From positions 1-45,646 of the forward strand of contig FZLS01000016.1 of assembly GCA_900197625.1 (NCBI GenBank): a stretch of DNA of 45,646 bases. The letters are read 5' to 3'. Below are positions 27,613-37,283 of the stretch, in pieces (position 1 is the first letter of the stretch; each line of letters begins with the position of its first letter). Made by a program: the position numbers and the translations under genes. The notes under the pieces were generated by a model. That model worked only from the letters and a program-made list of their open reading frames with translations, was not told the DNA's origin and searched no databases. The DNA comes from Rhodobacteraceae bacterium Water-Bin34. Its GTDB lineage: Bacteria; Pseudomonadota; Alphaproteobacteria; Rhodobacterales; Rhodobacteraceae.

Positions 27613-28127
27613 GTAAGTGCCAATTCTTTTTTAAATTTAACCATTTTCTTCGTCATCATTGATCTCTTCATCCTACTTAAATGATCAATAAATAAAACTC
27701 CATTTAAATGGTCTAATTCATGTTGCGCACATGTTGCCCAAAGATCATCAAAAAGCTCTTCATGATGTTTACCATCAATATCTAAAAATGACATCCTGAC
27801 TTGTTTGGGTCTTTCAACATCTTCAAACAGATCTGGCAACGATAAGCAGCCCTCCGAATATGTATTGAGCTCTTCTGAAACCCAGGTAATTTCCGGATTT
27901 ATTAAAACTAATGGATTATTATCAGTTTCACTATCAGTACAGTCCATAACAAATATTCGAGCATCTGAAGCAACTTGTGGCGCAGCCAATCCAACTCCTG
28001 GTGCGTCATACATTGTCTCAATCATAGATTCAGCTAATCTTCTAGTATCTGCATCTACAGAAGGCACAGGAACGCATTGCTTTTTAAGTCTAGGATCAGG
28101 ATGTAAAAGAATGGGTAATAAGGACAT
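27609..28127 (-). CDS. def: Peptide deformylase
   Basis: Metallo-hydrolase that removes the N-terminal formyl group from new proteins. All three motifs are intact: PGVGLAAPQVA at about 44-54, EGCLSLPD at about 92-99 with the metal-binding cysteine, and AQHELDHLNG near 136 with the two histidines and catalytic glutamate. At 172 residues it is the standard length. It is the first gene of the def/def-like/fmt run. The ATG at 28127 has no strong Shine-Dalgarno but matches the family N-terminus (LLPILLHPDPRL). Confidence 0.96.
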   Translation of the reverse strand: MSLLPILLHPDPRLKKQCVPVPSVDADTRRLAESMIETMYDAPGVGLAAPQVASDARIFVMDCTDSETDNNPLVLINPEITWVSEELNTYSEGCLSLPDLFEDVERPKQVRMSFLDIDGKHHEELFDDLWATCAQHELDHLNGVLFIDHLSRMKRSMMTKKMVKFKKELALT

Positions 28128-28285
28128 AATACGGATTTATGTTAAAGTTTGTTTATATTCAAGTAATAAGCATATGCTTTCTATGCATACTATCCAAATT
28201 TTAAATAATTAAAATTTATTTACTTTAAGTAATCACCTAGGCATCTTAGAATTAATTAAACTCTATATTAATTTAAGATTTTCTT

Positions 28286-29725
28286 ATGCAATTTGATAAT
28301 ACATATTTTAGCAAGCTAAATGATTTTTATGCAGAATGTGATGCAGATATTCCTGCTGATCCAAAATTAATTAAATTCAATAAAGATCTAGCAACTCAAT
28401 TAGGAATCAATACAAAAAATATGAACCTATCTAGTATTTTTTCAGGGGGTGAAAAACCTGAAGGTGCAAACACCCTTGCACAAATTTATGCTGGGCATCA
28501 ATTTGGACATTTTAATCCACAACTTGGCGATGGTAGAGCCCTTCTTCTTGGTGAAATAATATCTAGAAAAGGAAAAAGGATCGATATCCAATTAAAAGGC
28601 GCAGGACGAACACCGTTTTCTAGGAATGGTGACGGCAAAGCAGGATTAGGGCCAGTCTTAAGAGAATATTTAGTTTCTGAAGCAATGTACGCGCTTGGGG
28701 TACCAACTACTAGAGCATTAGCCGCAACATCTACCGGTGAAAGTATTCAAAGAGAAACCCTCAAGAAAGGCGCAGTTTTAACCCGAACTGCAAGTAGTCA
28801 TATTAGAATAGGGACATTCCAATTTTTTGCCTCAAGACAGGATAACGATAGGCTTAAAAAGCTTGCTGATTATACCATAGAACGGCATTATCCAGATGCC
28901 AAAAATCACGAAAATCCATATTTAAATTTATTGCAAAATGTTGCTAATAAACAAGCCTATTTAATATCAAAATGGATGGGCTTGGGTTTCATCCATGGTG
29001 TTATGAACACAGATAACACTACATTATCAGGTGAAACTATAGATTATGGGCCGTGTGCATTTATGGATTTTTATGATCCAAAAACTGTTTTTTCATCAAT
29101 TGATAAAAATGGTAGATACGCATTCTCCAACCAGCCACTTATTGCTCGATGGAATATGGCTAGGCTTGCAGAAACATTACTTCCATTGATAAACAATGAT
29201 GCAGATAAAGCCATTCAGGATGCAACAAAAATCATAGAAAGTTTTTCGGATATATATGAAAAGTTCTGGCTGAAGGAAATGCGCAGAAAATTTGGTTTTA
29301 AAACAAAACAAGAAGATGATGCAGAATTATTTGATAGTTTTTTTGAAACTATGGCGGATAACCAAGTCGATTTCACTCAATCATTTCGTGCACTAGCTGA
29401 TGTCTCAGAAGGCAATCCTGATAATTTACGCAATCTTTATTTAGATACAAAACTTTTAGACACTTGGATAAATAAATTTAAGAAACGTAGCTTGTTGGAG
29501 GTGGGGTTGGCAAAAAATATACGTAAAGAAAATCCTATATTCATTCCAAGAAATCATTTAGTAGAAGCAGCTTTAAGCGCAGCAGAATTTGAGGATGATT
29601 ATTCACAATTTGAAGAGCTACTAGACATAGTTACAAACCCCTACACTGAACACCCAGGTAAAGAAATATATTCAAATCCACCAATTATGATAAACTCCAA
29701 CTATAAAACTTTTTGTGGAACTTAG
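28286..29725 (+). CDS. selO: Protein adenylyltransferase SelO
   Basis: A pseudokinase that transfers AMP from ATP to hydroxyl side chains of proteins, in redox control. Signatures are YAGHQFGHFNPQLGDGRA at about 70-87, GAGRTPFSRNGDGKAGLGPVLREYL at about 108-132, and GFIHGVMNTDNTT followed by IDYGPCAFMD, holding the metal-binding residues. The third residue from the end is cysteine (ending FCGT), the place of selenocysteine in eukaryotic SelO and of Cys476 in E. coli. At 479 residues it is the normal bacterial length. It is divergent from def. Confidence 0.94.
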   Translation: MQFDNTYFSKLNDFYAECDADIPADPKLIKFNKDLATQLGINTKNMNLSSIFSGGEKPEGANTLAQIYAGHQFGHFNPQLGDGRALLLGEIISRKGKRIDIQLKGAGRTPFSRNGDGKAGLGPVLREYLVSEAMYALGVPTTRALAATSTGESIQRETLKKGAVLTRTASSHIRIGTFQFFASRQDNDRLKKLADYTIERHYPDAKNHENPYLNLLQNVANKQAYLISKWMGLGFIHGVMNTDNTTLSGETIDYGPCAFMDFYDPKTVFSSIDKNGRYAFSNQPLIARWNMARLAETLLPLINNDADKAIQDATKIIESFSDIYEKFWLKEMRRKFGFKTKQEDDAELFDSFFETMADNQVDFTQSFRALADVSEGNPDNLRNLYLDTKLLDTWINKFKKRSLLEVGLAKNIRKENPIFIPRNHLVEAALSAAEFEDDYSQFEELLDIVTNPYTEHPGKEIYSNPPIMINSNYKTFCGT

Positions 29726-29777
29726 TAGTTTACACTAAGAAAACCTTGAATTGTCTAACCCCAAGGATATTAACAAT

Positions 29778-30944
29778 ATGAATTTTGATAAAAAAATAAA
29801 TCGTATCAATACACATTCAGATAAATGGGATATGATGGAAGAAATTTATGGAGTTGCTCCCAAAACGGGTACACCAATGTGGGTCGCGGATATGGATTTT
29901 GAACCACCCATTGAAGTTAGCAATGCATTATCATTAATGTCTAAACAGGGTGTTTTTGGTTATTATGGAAATGATAAAAGCTATCGCGAATCTATTATTG
30001 GTTGGATGCAAAGACGCCATAATTGGGATGTAAGCCCAGATCACATTTTTTCCACTCACGGGCTCGTAAATGGTACAGCTTTATGTGTTCAATCCTTCAC
30101 AGAAGCTGGTGACGGTATAATTTTATTTACACCAGTTTATCATGCTTTTTCCAGAGTAATAAATGCAGCCAATCGCAAAGTGATCGAGTGCGAACTTGAA
30201 ATAAATGATGGGCGTTATGAAATGAATTTTGATAAGTATGACGCTCAGATGGATGGTAGTGCAAAAATGGTTATACTGTGTTCACCCCATAATCCAGGTG
30301 GGCGCATATGGTCGATTGATGAACTCAAACAAGTAGCCACATTTGCAGAAAAACATAATTTAATTTTGATATCTGATGAAATACATCATGATATAACTTT
30401 TGGCTCTAAACATACAGTAATGCAAATTGCAGCTCCTGAAATATCAGAACGATTGGTTATGATGACTGCAGCTACTAAAACTTTCAACATTGCAGGCTGC
30501 CATACGGGAAATGTAATAATAGTTGATAATAAATTACGCGAAAAATTCGCAAAAACAATGAAGGCAACAGGCACTTCACCTAATTCATTTGGTTTATATA
30601 TGGCAGAAGCTGCCTATAAATATGGCGACGAATGGGTAGATGAATTGTGTAAATATTTAGACGGAAACAGGAAAATACTTGATGCTACAATTGCGAGGAT
30701 TCCTGGTGTTAAATCTATGGAGCTAGAAGCAACATATTTATCTTGGATAGATTTTTCAGGCACTGGGATGTGTAAAGCTGATTATATTGATCGCGTTCAA
30801 AAACAAGCTCAAATAGCTTCAAGCCATGGAGATACATTTGGCACTGGTGGGGAAACTTTTTTACGATTTAATTTTGCAACGCAACGTGAAGTATTAACCA
30901 AAGCAATGGAACGCCTTGAACATGCGTTCAGTGATTTGCAGTAA
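29778..30944 (+). CDS. PLP-dependent C-S beta-lyase, PatB/MalY type
   Basis: A fold-type I PLP enzyme of the MalY/PatB subgroup, mainly cystathionine beta-lyases. Motifs are WVADMDFEPP, YGYYGNDKSYR-like FGYYGNDKSYRESIIGWMQRR, CSPHNPGGRIW, ISDEIHHDITF and ATKTFNIAGCH near residue 230, which holds the PLP lysine. The frame is open from a TTG at 29751, but CAAGGAT lies ten bases before ATG 29778, so I chose the ATG. At 388 residues it is normal length. Likely substrates are cystathionine or other cysteine S-conjugates; specificity cannot be read. Confidence 0.9.
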   Translation: MNFDKKINRINTHSDKWDMMEEIYGVAPKTGTPMWVADMDFEPPIEVSNALSLMSKQGVFGYYGNDKSYRESIIGWMQRRHNWDVSPDHIFSTHGLVNGTALCVQSFTEAGDGIILFTPVYHAFSRVINAANRKVIECELEINDGRYEMNFDKYDAQMDGSAKMVILCSPHNPGGRIWSIDELKQVATFAEKHNLILISDEIHHDITFGSKHTVMQIAAPEISERLVMMTAATKTFNIAGCHTGNVIIVDNKLREKFAKTMKATGTSPNSFGLYMAEAAYKYGDEWVDELCKYLDGNRKILDATIARIPGVKSMELEATYLSWIDFSGTGMCKADYIDRVQKQAQIASSHGDTFGTGGETFLRFNFATQREVLTKAMERLEHAFSDLQ

Positions 30945-31016
30945 TGTCTTGGGCGTTGCAATTATCCAGACACTTTGCCATATGTAATATAAGACAAACA
31001 AACAAAGAAACTTTTT

Positions 31017-31976
31017 ATGCAAAACTACCTTGAATTTGAGAAGCCCCTTGCAGAGATTGAAAGCAAGGCTGCTGAATTACGCTTGATGGCCGAAAAATCT
31101 GAAGACGACGTAAACGTGGATGCTGAAGCAAGTGCACTTGATAAAAAAGCACAAAGTATGCTCCAAGAATTGTATAAAAATCTTAATCCATGGCGAAAGT
31201 GTCAAGTAGCTCGCCATCAAGATCGCCCACATTGTAAGGATTACATCCAAGAAATTTTTACAGAATATACGCCCCTTCAAGGCGATAGAAACTTTGCTGA
31301 TGATGCCGCAGTAATGGGTGGTTTAGCACGCTTTGAAGATCAGCCAGTTGTAGTTATTGGGCATGAAAAAGGTTATGATACTACATCTCGGATCAAACGA
31401 AATTTTGGAATGGCTCGACCTGAAGGTTATAGAAAAGCAATCAGATTGATGGAAATGGCTGATAAATTTGGGTTACCAATAATCACTTTAGTCGACACAC
31501 CAGGTGCATACCCAGGAAAAGGTGCCGAAGAACGAGGCCAATCTGAAGCTATAGCAAGATCTACTGAAAAATGTCTACAAGTTCGCGTACCATTAATATC
31601 CATCATAACTGGTGAAGGTGGCTCAGGCGGTGCAGTAGCTTTTGCAACTGCTGATAAATTATTAATGTTAGAACATTCCGTATACTCTGTTATTTCTCCA
31701 GAAGGATGTGCTTCAATTTTATGGAAAGACTCTGAAAAAATGCGCGAAGCGGCCCAAGCACTTCGCCTTACAGCTCAAGATTTAAAGAAATTAGGTGTTG
31801 CTGATAAGGTGATGAAAGAACCTCTTGGTGGTGCACAAAGAGATCATAAAGAAACATACAAAGTGGTAAAAAAAGGTATATCTGATGCCTTAAAAGAGCT
31901 CCAATCAAAGAAACCAGAAGCATTGTTAAAAGAACGGCGTAAAAAATTCTTGGAATTGGGATCAAAATCACTCTGA
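31017..31976 (+). CDS. accA: Acetyl-CoA carboxylase carboxyltransferase subunit alpha
   Basis: The alpha half of the carboxyltransferase that moves CO2 from biotin to acetyl-CoA, making malonyl-CoA for fatty acid synthesis. It begins [44 protein letters not shown] at about 137-159 and [22 protein letters not shown] at about 162-183 are diagnostic, with [11 protein letters not shown] and [18 protein letters not shown] following. At 319 residues it is complete. It stands alone without accD, as usual in Proteobacteria. Confidence 0.97.
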   Translation: MQNYLEFEKPLAEIESKAAELRLMAEKSEDDVNVDAEASALDKKAQSMLQELYKNLNPWRKCQVARHQDRPHCKDYIQEIFTEYTPLQGDRNFADDAAVMGGLARFEDQPVVVIGHEKGYDTTSRIKRNFGMARPEGYRKAIRLMEMADKFGLPIITLVDTPGAYPGKGAEERGQSEAIARSTEKCLQVRVPLISIITGEGGSGGAVAFATADKLLMLEHSVYSVISPEGCASILWKDSEKMREAAQALRLTAQDLKKLGVADKVMKEPLGGAQRDHKETYKVVKKGISDALKELQSKKPEALLKERRKKFLELGSKSL

Positions 31977-32004
31977 TTTTAAATAAATAATACTTTTTTA
32001 CATT

Positions 32005-32616
32005 CTACCAAAGCGTTTCTTCCGAACTCTTTGGCCAAGAATGATCATATTTACTACCGTCCACTTCGGCATTAGTCATCTCTTCTAATATTTGCCCTGC
32101 AGTAGGTAAATTTATAAGTTCCGGCCAACTATCATTTTTCCATATTTTAGATCGACTGAAAGCTTTAGCACATTGGAAATAAATTTCTTGAATTTCGAAT
32201 AAAATGATTGAACGTGGTTTGTTTTTATTTTTTTCAAATGTATCAATCAATTTCTTATCTAATGTAATTTTGGCTGTTCCATTAATACGGATTACAATAT
32301 TTGCACCCCCAACAATCAACATTAAAGAAGCCCTTGGGTCACACACAATATTCCTTAAACTATCTATACGATTGTTTCCTCTCCAATCAGGTATTAATAG
32401 ATTTTTTTCATTAAGCTCTCGAACAACATTAGAATTATCTCCCCTTGGACTAGCATCAACACCATTAGGCCCAACTGTTGCTAAGGTGCACAATGAGGAT
32501 GCTTGAATCCATTTACGATAAGTTGGAGTTATATGATCAGAAACTTTTCTTAATGAAGCAACACTTGGAGAACCATAAATCTTCTCAAGTTCACTTATTG
32601 ATTTAATAAATTTCAT
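32005..32616 (-). CDS. Pyridoxamine 5'-phosphate oxidase-like FMN-binding protein
   Basis: A 203-residue protein of the PPOX split-barrel fold. The flavin-binding pattern is in SSLCTLATVGPNGVDASPRGD at about 40-60, followed by LLIPDWRGNNRIDSLRNIV at about 73-91 and DPRASLMLIV. The DASPRGD and IPDWRGNNR stretches match the group annotated MSMEG_1061 family. Members are flavin or F420 oxidoreductases of unknown substrate; the usual pyridoxamine substrate residues cannot be confirmed here. It follows plsC on the minus strand with 13 bases between, so the two may be co-transcribed. Confidence 0.82.
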   Translation of the reverse strand: MKFIKSISELEKIYGSPSVASLRKVSDHITPTYRKWIQASSLCTLATVGPNGVDASPRGDNSNVVRELNEKNLLIPDWRGNNRIDSLRNIVCDPRASLMLIVGGANIVIRINGTAKITLDKKLIDTFEKNKNKPRSIILFEIQEIYFQCAKAFSRSKIWKNDSWPELINLPTAGQILEEMTNAEVDGSKYDHSWPKSSEETLW

Positions 32617-32629
32617 TAATGGTTCATCC

Positions 32630-33349
32630 TTATTTCAATATAGCTTCCTCCATTAGGGCATTTGAAGCTTTTTCAATATTTTCTTCAATGTACTTTACAA
32701 AGCTCTTTGTTTGTAGGTCGCTTGGTACTTCGTCTAAATATTCTAATACTACAGTACCTCGCTTGCGAAGTAAGCTGTGTTTTGGCCAATACATTCCTAC
32801 ATTAGTTGCAGCCAAAATACACCTTCGGTTCATACGTTGACACACCACTGCAGCGCCTACTTTGTAAGGCATAACTTTTCCAGGAGCGACACGAGTTCCT
32901 TGAGGATAAATTACAAGTTGTGTCTCTTGAACACTTTTCTCTAACCCAGACATCATTTGAGAAACTGCCTTTCCTTTACCACCTCTTTTTACAGGAGCTA
33001 CTCCAAGTCTTTTCCCATAGAACCCAACAATTGGAAAATAGGTTAGTTCTTGTTTCATTACAAAATTCACGTTTTCTAAATAGTAGGCATGCAATATTAC
33101 ATCAAAAAAACTCTGATGTTTTGATGCGATCACGACATTTCCAGTTGGAACTTCGCCCCTTAATTCAACCTTAAGACCACAAATAATCCTTGCTAAAAAT
33201 ATGACAGATCCAGCAAAGTTTCTTACAACCCAATAAGTTGCCTTACGCGACAAAAGTGACGGTATAGCTCCCAATAATGCAAAAAGCGTCATTGATAAGT
33301 ACATTGAAAATATAAATACCAAAGACAACAAAAATTGTATAACAACCAA
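32630..33349 (-). CDS. plsC: 1-acyl-sn-glycerol-3-phosphate acyltransferase
   Basis: Membrane acyltransferase that makes phosphatidic acid from lysophosphatidic acid. The HX4D motif is KHQSFFDVIL at about 77-86. A second motif PQGTR near 149 takes the place of the usual EGTR, with VAPGKVMPYKVG after it. Hydrophobic helices lie at 3-24 and near 45-60. At 239 residues it is standard. It is divergent from the zinc-ribbon gene; ftsE and ftsX, which I expect between them in many alphaproteobacteria, are absent. Confidence 0.92.
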   Translation of the reverse strand: MVVIQFLLSLVFIFSMYLSMTLFALLGAIPSLLSRKATYWVVRNFAGSVIFLARIICGLKVELRGEVPTGNVVIASKHQSFFDVILHAYYLENVNFVMKQELTYFPIVGFYGKRLGVAPVKRGGKGKAVSQMMSGLEKSVQETQLVIYPQGTRVAPGKVMPYKVGAAVVCQRMNRRCILAATNVGMYWPKHSLLRKRGTVVLEYLDEVPSDLQTKSFVKYIEENIEKASNALMEEAILK

Positions 33350-33540
33350 CTAGATACCCCCTATAATTAGCCTCATGTGATTGCCAAATTTATAAACAAC
33401 CTTTATCTTGAAATTCTATATTGGACTATAAAGTAAAGCATATTAGGATAGTAATAATAACCAAAAGAAAATTTCTTAATTTATCTTATAATATGTGATT
33501 AAATTAAACAAAACATATTATAGAAACGACAGAGCGCAAT

Positions 33541-34155
33541 ATGCTGATAGATTGTCCACATTGTAATGCACAATATGATATTTCTGAAAATATAATTTTA
33601 AACGATGGGCATATATTAGAATGCTCAAACTGCTTAGAAATTTGGAAATATACTGCCCCTAGCGTTCATGAAAAAACCATTCAAGAGAGCTTTAAATCTA
33701 ATAAGTCTCAACCTCAGATAACGCCTGACATTCAATCAATACTTCGAGAAGAAGCAACATATGCAAAAAATAGAAAAAATTTAAATAAAAATGGAAGTCG
33801 CTCTACTAAAAGACTTAAAATATCGAAAAAAGACATGCAAAAGCTTAACCTCAAAATAGAAGAAAATAATTCTATAACAAAACTTGCTGTAAAAAAAAAT
33901 AAAGGTAGGCCTTCAAATAAAAACAAAAAATCCTATAAAAATAGTGGTTCAAAAATTATTATTGCAACATTGCTTATAATGCTAAGTACAACAGGAATTT
34001 ATATTTTATCTCCTGTGATATCCAAACATGTACCACAAACTAAAAAACCATTGGAAATTTATAGATTAAAAGTCACAAATATTTATACAAACACAAGAAA
34101 CAATTACACAAAATTTATTGTTCCAAATATTAATAAATTATTTAATCTAGAATAA
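33541..34155 (+). CDS. Zinc-ribbon (MJ0042-type) membrane protein
   Basis: A 204-residue protein with an N-terminal zinc ribbon, IDCPHCNAQYDI and HILECSNCLEIWKY, giving the two CxxC pairs at about residues 5-8 and 29-32. This is the MJ0042-type finger. A long lysine- and asparagine-rich linker covers about 60-138. One transmembrane helix (IIIATLLIMLSTTGIYIL) is near 140-157, with a short C-terminal domain outside. The linker is poor in G+C, even for this genome. In other alphaproteobacteria this type of gene sits beside ftsEX and plsC; here only divergent plsC remains. The function is unknown. Confidence 0.8.
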   Translation: MLIDCPHCNAQYDISENIILNDGHILECSNCLEIWKYTAPSVHEKTIQESFKSNKSQPQITPDIQSILREEATYAKNRKNLNKNGSRSTKRLKISKKDMQKLNLKIEENNSITKLAVKKNKGRPSNKNKKSYKNSGSKIIIATLLIMLSTTGIYILSPVISKHVPQTKKPLEIYRLKVTNIYTNTRNNYTKFIVPNINKLFNLE

Positions 34156-34174
34156 TAAATTTCAATAAAAAAAT

Positions 34175-35440
34175 TTAAAGCCAATCAGGTATAAGATCTC
34201 TCTTAATTATGGATTCAACGCTAGGGCGTTTTCTAATTATAGAAAATTGGTCTTCATGAACCAACACTTCCGGTATTAGTGGCCTCGTGTTGTATTCAGA
34301 GGCCATAACGGCTCCATATGCACCTGCAGATCTAAATGCAACCATTTCACCATCAGCAACTGAAGTTAGAGTTCTTTTTTTTGCGAATGTATCACCAGTT
34401 TCGCATACTGGACCAACTACATCATAATCACTTGTCTTAGACTGCGCATTAGACTCAAGCACAGGAATAATTTCATGATATGCTTCATACATAGCAGGTC
34501 GAATAAGATCATTCATAGCAGCATCGACAATCATAAAATCTCGTCCTTCACCAGACTTATTATAAATAACAGACGAAATCATTAAGCCAGCATTTCCTGC
34601 TAATAACCTGCCTGGTTCTATTTCAATTTCACAATCAAGATTACCAACAGTTTCATGAATAACTTTTGCATAATCTTCAGGTGTTGGTGGTGATTGGTTT
34701 GAATTTTCATAAGGTATACCCAATCCACCACCTAAATCTAAACGCCTAATATTATGACCATCTTGCCTTAGCGTTTTTGTCAATTCAGCAACTTTCTCAT
34801 ACGCTAACCTAAATGGTTCCAAGTCTGTTAATTGTGAGCCTATATGAACATCAATACCAACAACTTCGATGCCTTCCATTGATGCAGCTGTAGCATAGAC
34901 CTCTTGTGACTTTGCAATGGGAATACCAAACTTATTTTCAGATTTACCTGTAGCTATTTTAGCGTGTGTTTTTGCATCAACATCTGGGTTCACACGCAAT
35001 GTTATTGGAGCTATTGCACATAGTGACAGAGCCACTTCATTTAACACTTTTAATTCTGTTTCGCTTTCGACATTAAATTGGCGAATTCCATTTTTAATTG
35101 CTAATGCCATTTCTTCACGAGTTTTTCCAACTCCCGAAAACACAATTCTATTTCCAGGAACGCCTGCTGCTTTAGCTCGTAAATACTCACCGCCCGAAAC
35201 AACGTCCATTCCAGCACCCAAATCTCCTAAGATCTTTAGTATAGCAATATTTGAGTTTGCTTTCATTGCATAACAAATAAGATGTTTCAATCCGCTTAAA
35301 GCTTCATCAAATACCCTAAAGTGCCGCGTTAATGTCGCCTGCGAATAAACATAAAAAGGTGTACCAACTGAAGCTGCGATTTCTGTTATAGCAACATCTT
35401 CTGCATGCAAAACGCCATTACGGTATATAAAATGATCCAT
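34175..35440 (-). CDS. lysA: Diaminopimelate decarboxylase
   Basis: The last enzyme of lysine synthesis, removing CO2 from meso-diaminopimelate with PLP. The PLP lysine 60 is in ICYAMKANSN, GGEYLRAKAAGVPGNRIVFSGVGKT is at about 81-105, LDLGGGLGIPY at about 232-242, EIEPGRLLAGNAG at about 272-284 and GPVCETGDTFAKKR near 340-353. At 421 residues it is full length. It follows DUF2834 with six bases between, in the argH-LptM-DUF2834-lysA run. Confidence 0.97.
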   Translation of the reverse strand: MDHFIYRNGVLHAEDVAITEIAASVGTPFYVYSQATLTRHFRVFDEALSGLKHLICYAMKANSNIAILKILGDLGAGMDVVSGGEYLRAKAAGVPGNRIVFSGVGKTREEMALAIKNGIRQFNVESETELKVLNEVALSLCAIAPITLRVNPDVDAKTHAKIATGKSENKFGIPIAKSQEVYATAASMEGIEVVGIDVHIGSQLTDLEPFRLAYEKVAELTKTLRQDGHNIRRLDLGGGLGIPYENSNQSPPTPEDYAKVIHETVGNLDCEIEIEPGRLLAGNAGLMISSVIYNKSGEGRDFMIVDAAMNDLIRPAMYEAYHEIIPVLESNAQSKTSDYDVVGPVCETGDTFAKKRTLTSVADGEMVAFRSAGAYGAVMASEYNTRPLIPEVLVHEDQFSIIRKRPSVESIIKRDLIPDWL

Positions 35441-35446
35441 AGTTAC

Positions 35447-35767
35447 CTACTTAATAGAGCGCGAACGCAAGAATAAATATAGTGGTAAACCACACGAAAC
35501 ACCAATTCCAAAGGTTGCAACAATGCACACTAGTAGAACCCACCAATCTTTACGAGGCACTACCTCTGAAGCTATCCAAATAATTAATACACATGCTGAA
35601 ATTGTTAAATCCCACATTAAACCACGTGATGCTTCGTTTATAGTCCAAGCAGAAACAATGCCTGCCCATGAATAACCAAATTCATTAAACCATGCTAAAA
35701 AATGCATCATGGGTTTAATACCACCCAATATTGCAAAACCTAAATAAATTACTCGCAAGAAAGACAT
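35447..35767 (-). CDS. DUF2834 family membrane protein
   Basis: A 106-residue protein with three hydrophobic helices, near 5-28, 51-66 and 73-98. LGFAILGGIKPMMHFLAWFNEFG, the central GLMWDLTISACVLIIWIASE and the end IGVSCGLPLYLFLRSR match the DUF2834 pattern of alternating helices and a closing basic tail. The function is unknown. It starts inside the last codons of the LptM-like gene (19-base overlap), with GAGGAG as its ribosome-binding site, and ends six bases before lysA. The same position in Rhodobacterales, as I recall it, suggests an operon passenger of long standing. Confidence 0.8.
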   Translation of the reverse strand: MSFLRVIYLGFAILGGIKPMMHFLAWFNEFGYSWAGIVSAWTINEASRGLMWDLTISACVLIIWIASEVVPRKDWWVLLVCIVATFGIGVSCGLPLYLFLRSRSIK

Positions 35768-35862
35768 GATATCTCCTCATCAATAGGCAAAGGGTCACCT
35801 TTTATTCCACAAGCATTTAAACTTGAAATTAAAAACAATGCAAAAAGTAACTTATAGATCAT
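35749..35862 (-). CDS. Small LptM-like lipoprotein
   Basis: A 37-residue lipoprotein, too short for common gene-finding cut-offs. It begins [18 protein letters not shown]; the lipobox LNAC puts the lipidated cysteine at residue 18. Right after it comes [10 protein letters not shown], the CGxKGxPxxP pattern of the LptM (YifL) family, which in E. coli helps assemble the LptDE outer-membrane lipopolysaccharide translocon. The start ATG overlaps the argH stop (ATGA) and GGAGG lies about 11 bases upstream. The end overlaps DUF2834 by 19 bases. A lipoprotein of this kind between argH and lysA is a known gammaproteobacterial and alphaproteobacterial feature. The short cysteine-containing tail (ISCLSCE) is unusual. 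Confidence 0.82.
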   Translation of the reverse strand: MIYKLLFALFLISSLNACGIKGDPLPIDEEISCLSCE

Positions 35863-37253
35863 GATAAAATCTTCCTCCATCGAGCTATTTGTTTTCGCAC
35901 TTGTTTAGGTGCTGTCCCACCATAACTTTGGCGGCTTGCCACAGAGTTTTGAACGCCTAGAAAATTAAATACATCAGAATTAATTCTTTCATTTACAATT
36001 TGCATATCTGCTAGACTTAAGTCGGGGAGATCACATCCTTTCTCCTCTGCTTTTGCGACCAAAGCACCAGTAATGTGATGGGCTTCTCTAAATGGCATCC
36101 CTAAATCTCGAACCAACCAATCAGCCAAATCAGTCGCTGTTGAAAATCCTGATGCAGCAGCTGTTTCAAGAGATGCAACATTAGGCTCCATATCTGATAT
36201 CATTCCAGTCATAGCTGCAAGTGCCAACATAAGGCTATCGGATGCATCAAATACTTGCTCTTTATCTTCTTGCATATCCTTTGAATACGCTAGCGGAAGG
36301 CCTTTCATAACCATTAAAAGCCCCACTAATGATCCTGTAATGCGTCCAACTTTAGCCCGAATTAACTCCGCAGCGTCAGGATTTTTTTTCTGAGGCATAA
36401 TTGATGACCCAGTGCTAAACCTGTCAGATAAAGTTACAAACTTAAACTGTGCAGAAGACCAGATAACTAACTCTTCTGCAAAACGTGATAAATGAGTGGC
36501 ACAAATTGATGACGCACTTAAAAATTCTAATGCAAAATCACGATCAGAAACTGCATCTAAAGAATTTGCCGAAGGCGCACTAAAACCTAATGCTTGAGCA
36601 GTATCATGTCTATCTATTGGGAAGCCAGTACCAGCAAGAGCAGCTGCTCCTAATGGACTTTCATTCATACGAGTTCTAGCATCCAAAAAACGTGAACGAT
36701 CTCGTGCAAACATTTCAACATATGCCATCATATGATGACCCCAAGTAACAGGTTGTGCTACTTGTAAATGAGTAAAGCCAGGCATAACTGTATCAGCACC
36801 TGCATCAGCCTGGTCTATTAATGCTTTCATGAGTTCTGTTAGACCTTCAATTATTGCATCACATTGATCACGTGTCCACAATTTGAAATCTGTCGCAACT
36901 TGATCGTTCCTTGAACGCCCTGTATGCAATCGTCCCGCAGGCTCACCAATTATTTCTTTTAAACGGCTTTCAATATTCATGTGAATATCTTCTAGAGCTT
37001 TTGAGTACTCAAAAGTTCCATTCTCAATTTCTGATAGAATTGTAAGAAGCCCCTCTTTAATGGCTTCAGCATCACTGGCAGTAATTATATTTTGTTTAGC
37101 TAACATTGTAGCATGAGCAATTGATCCTGCTATGTCTTGAACTGCCATTCTCTTGTCAAAATCAATAGATGCATTAATTGACTCCATTATGGCATCGGGA
37201 CCATTAGCAAAACGCCCACCCCACATAGCATTTGATGAATTGTTATCAGACAT
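35859..37253 (-). CDS. argH: Argininosuccinate lyase
   Basis: Splits argininosuccinate into arginine and fumarate. Motifs are [11 protein letters not shown] near the start, [33 protein letters not shown] at about 90-120, [16 protein letters not shown] at about 155-170 and the signature [16 protein letters not shown] near 284. The frame is open to an earlier ATG at 37280, which would overlap the tlpA ribosome-binding site; I prefer ATG 37253 ([15 protein letters not shown]), which matches the family. The last codons overlap the LptM-like gene. It is divergent from tlpA. Confidence 0.96.
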   Translation of the reverse strand: MSDNNSSNAMWGGRFANGPDAIMESINASIDFDKRMAVQDIAGSIAHATMLAKQNIITASDAEAIKEGLLTILSEIENGTFEYSKALEDIHMNIESRLKEIIGEPAGRLHTGRSRNDQVATDFKLWTRDQCDAIIEGLTELMKALIDQADAGADTVMPGFTHLQVAQPVTWGHHMMAYVEMFARDRSRFLDARTRMNESPLGAAALAGTGFPIDRHDTAQALGFSAPSANSLDAVSDRDFALEFLSASSICATHLSRFAEELVIWSSAQFKFVTLSDRFSTGSSIMPQKKNPDAAELIRAKVGRITGSLVGLLMVMKGLPLAYSKDMQEDKEQVFDASDSLMLALAAMTGMISDMEPNVASLETAAASGFSTATDLADWLVRDLGMPFREAHHITGALVAKAEEKGCDLPDLSLADMQIVNERINSDVFNFLGVQNSVASRQSYGGTAPKQVRKQIARWRKILS

Positions 37254-37283
37254 ATAAACTGTACCACTTAAAGGAGCCACATT

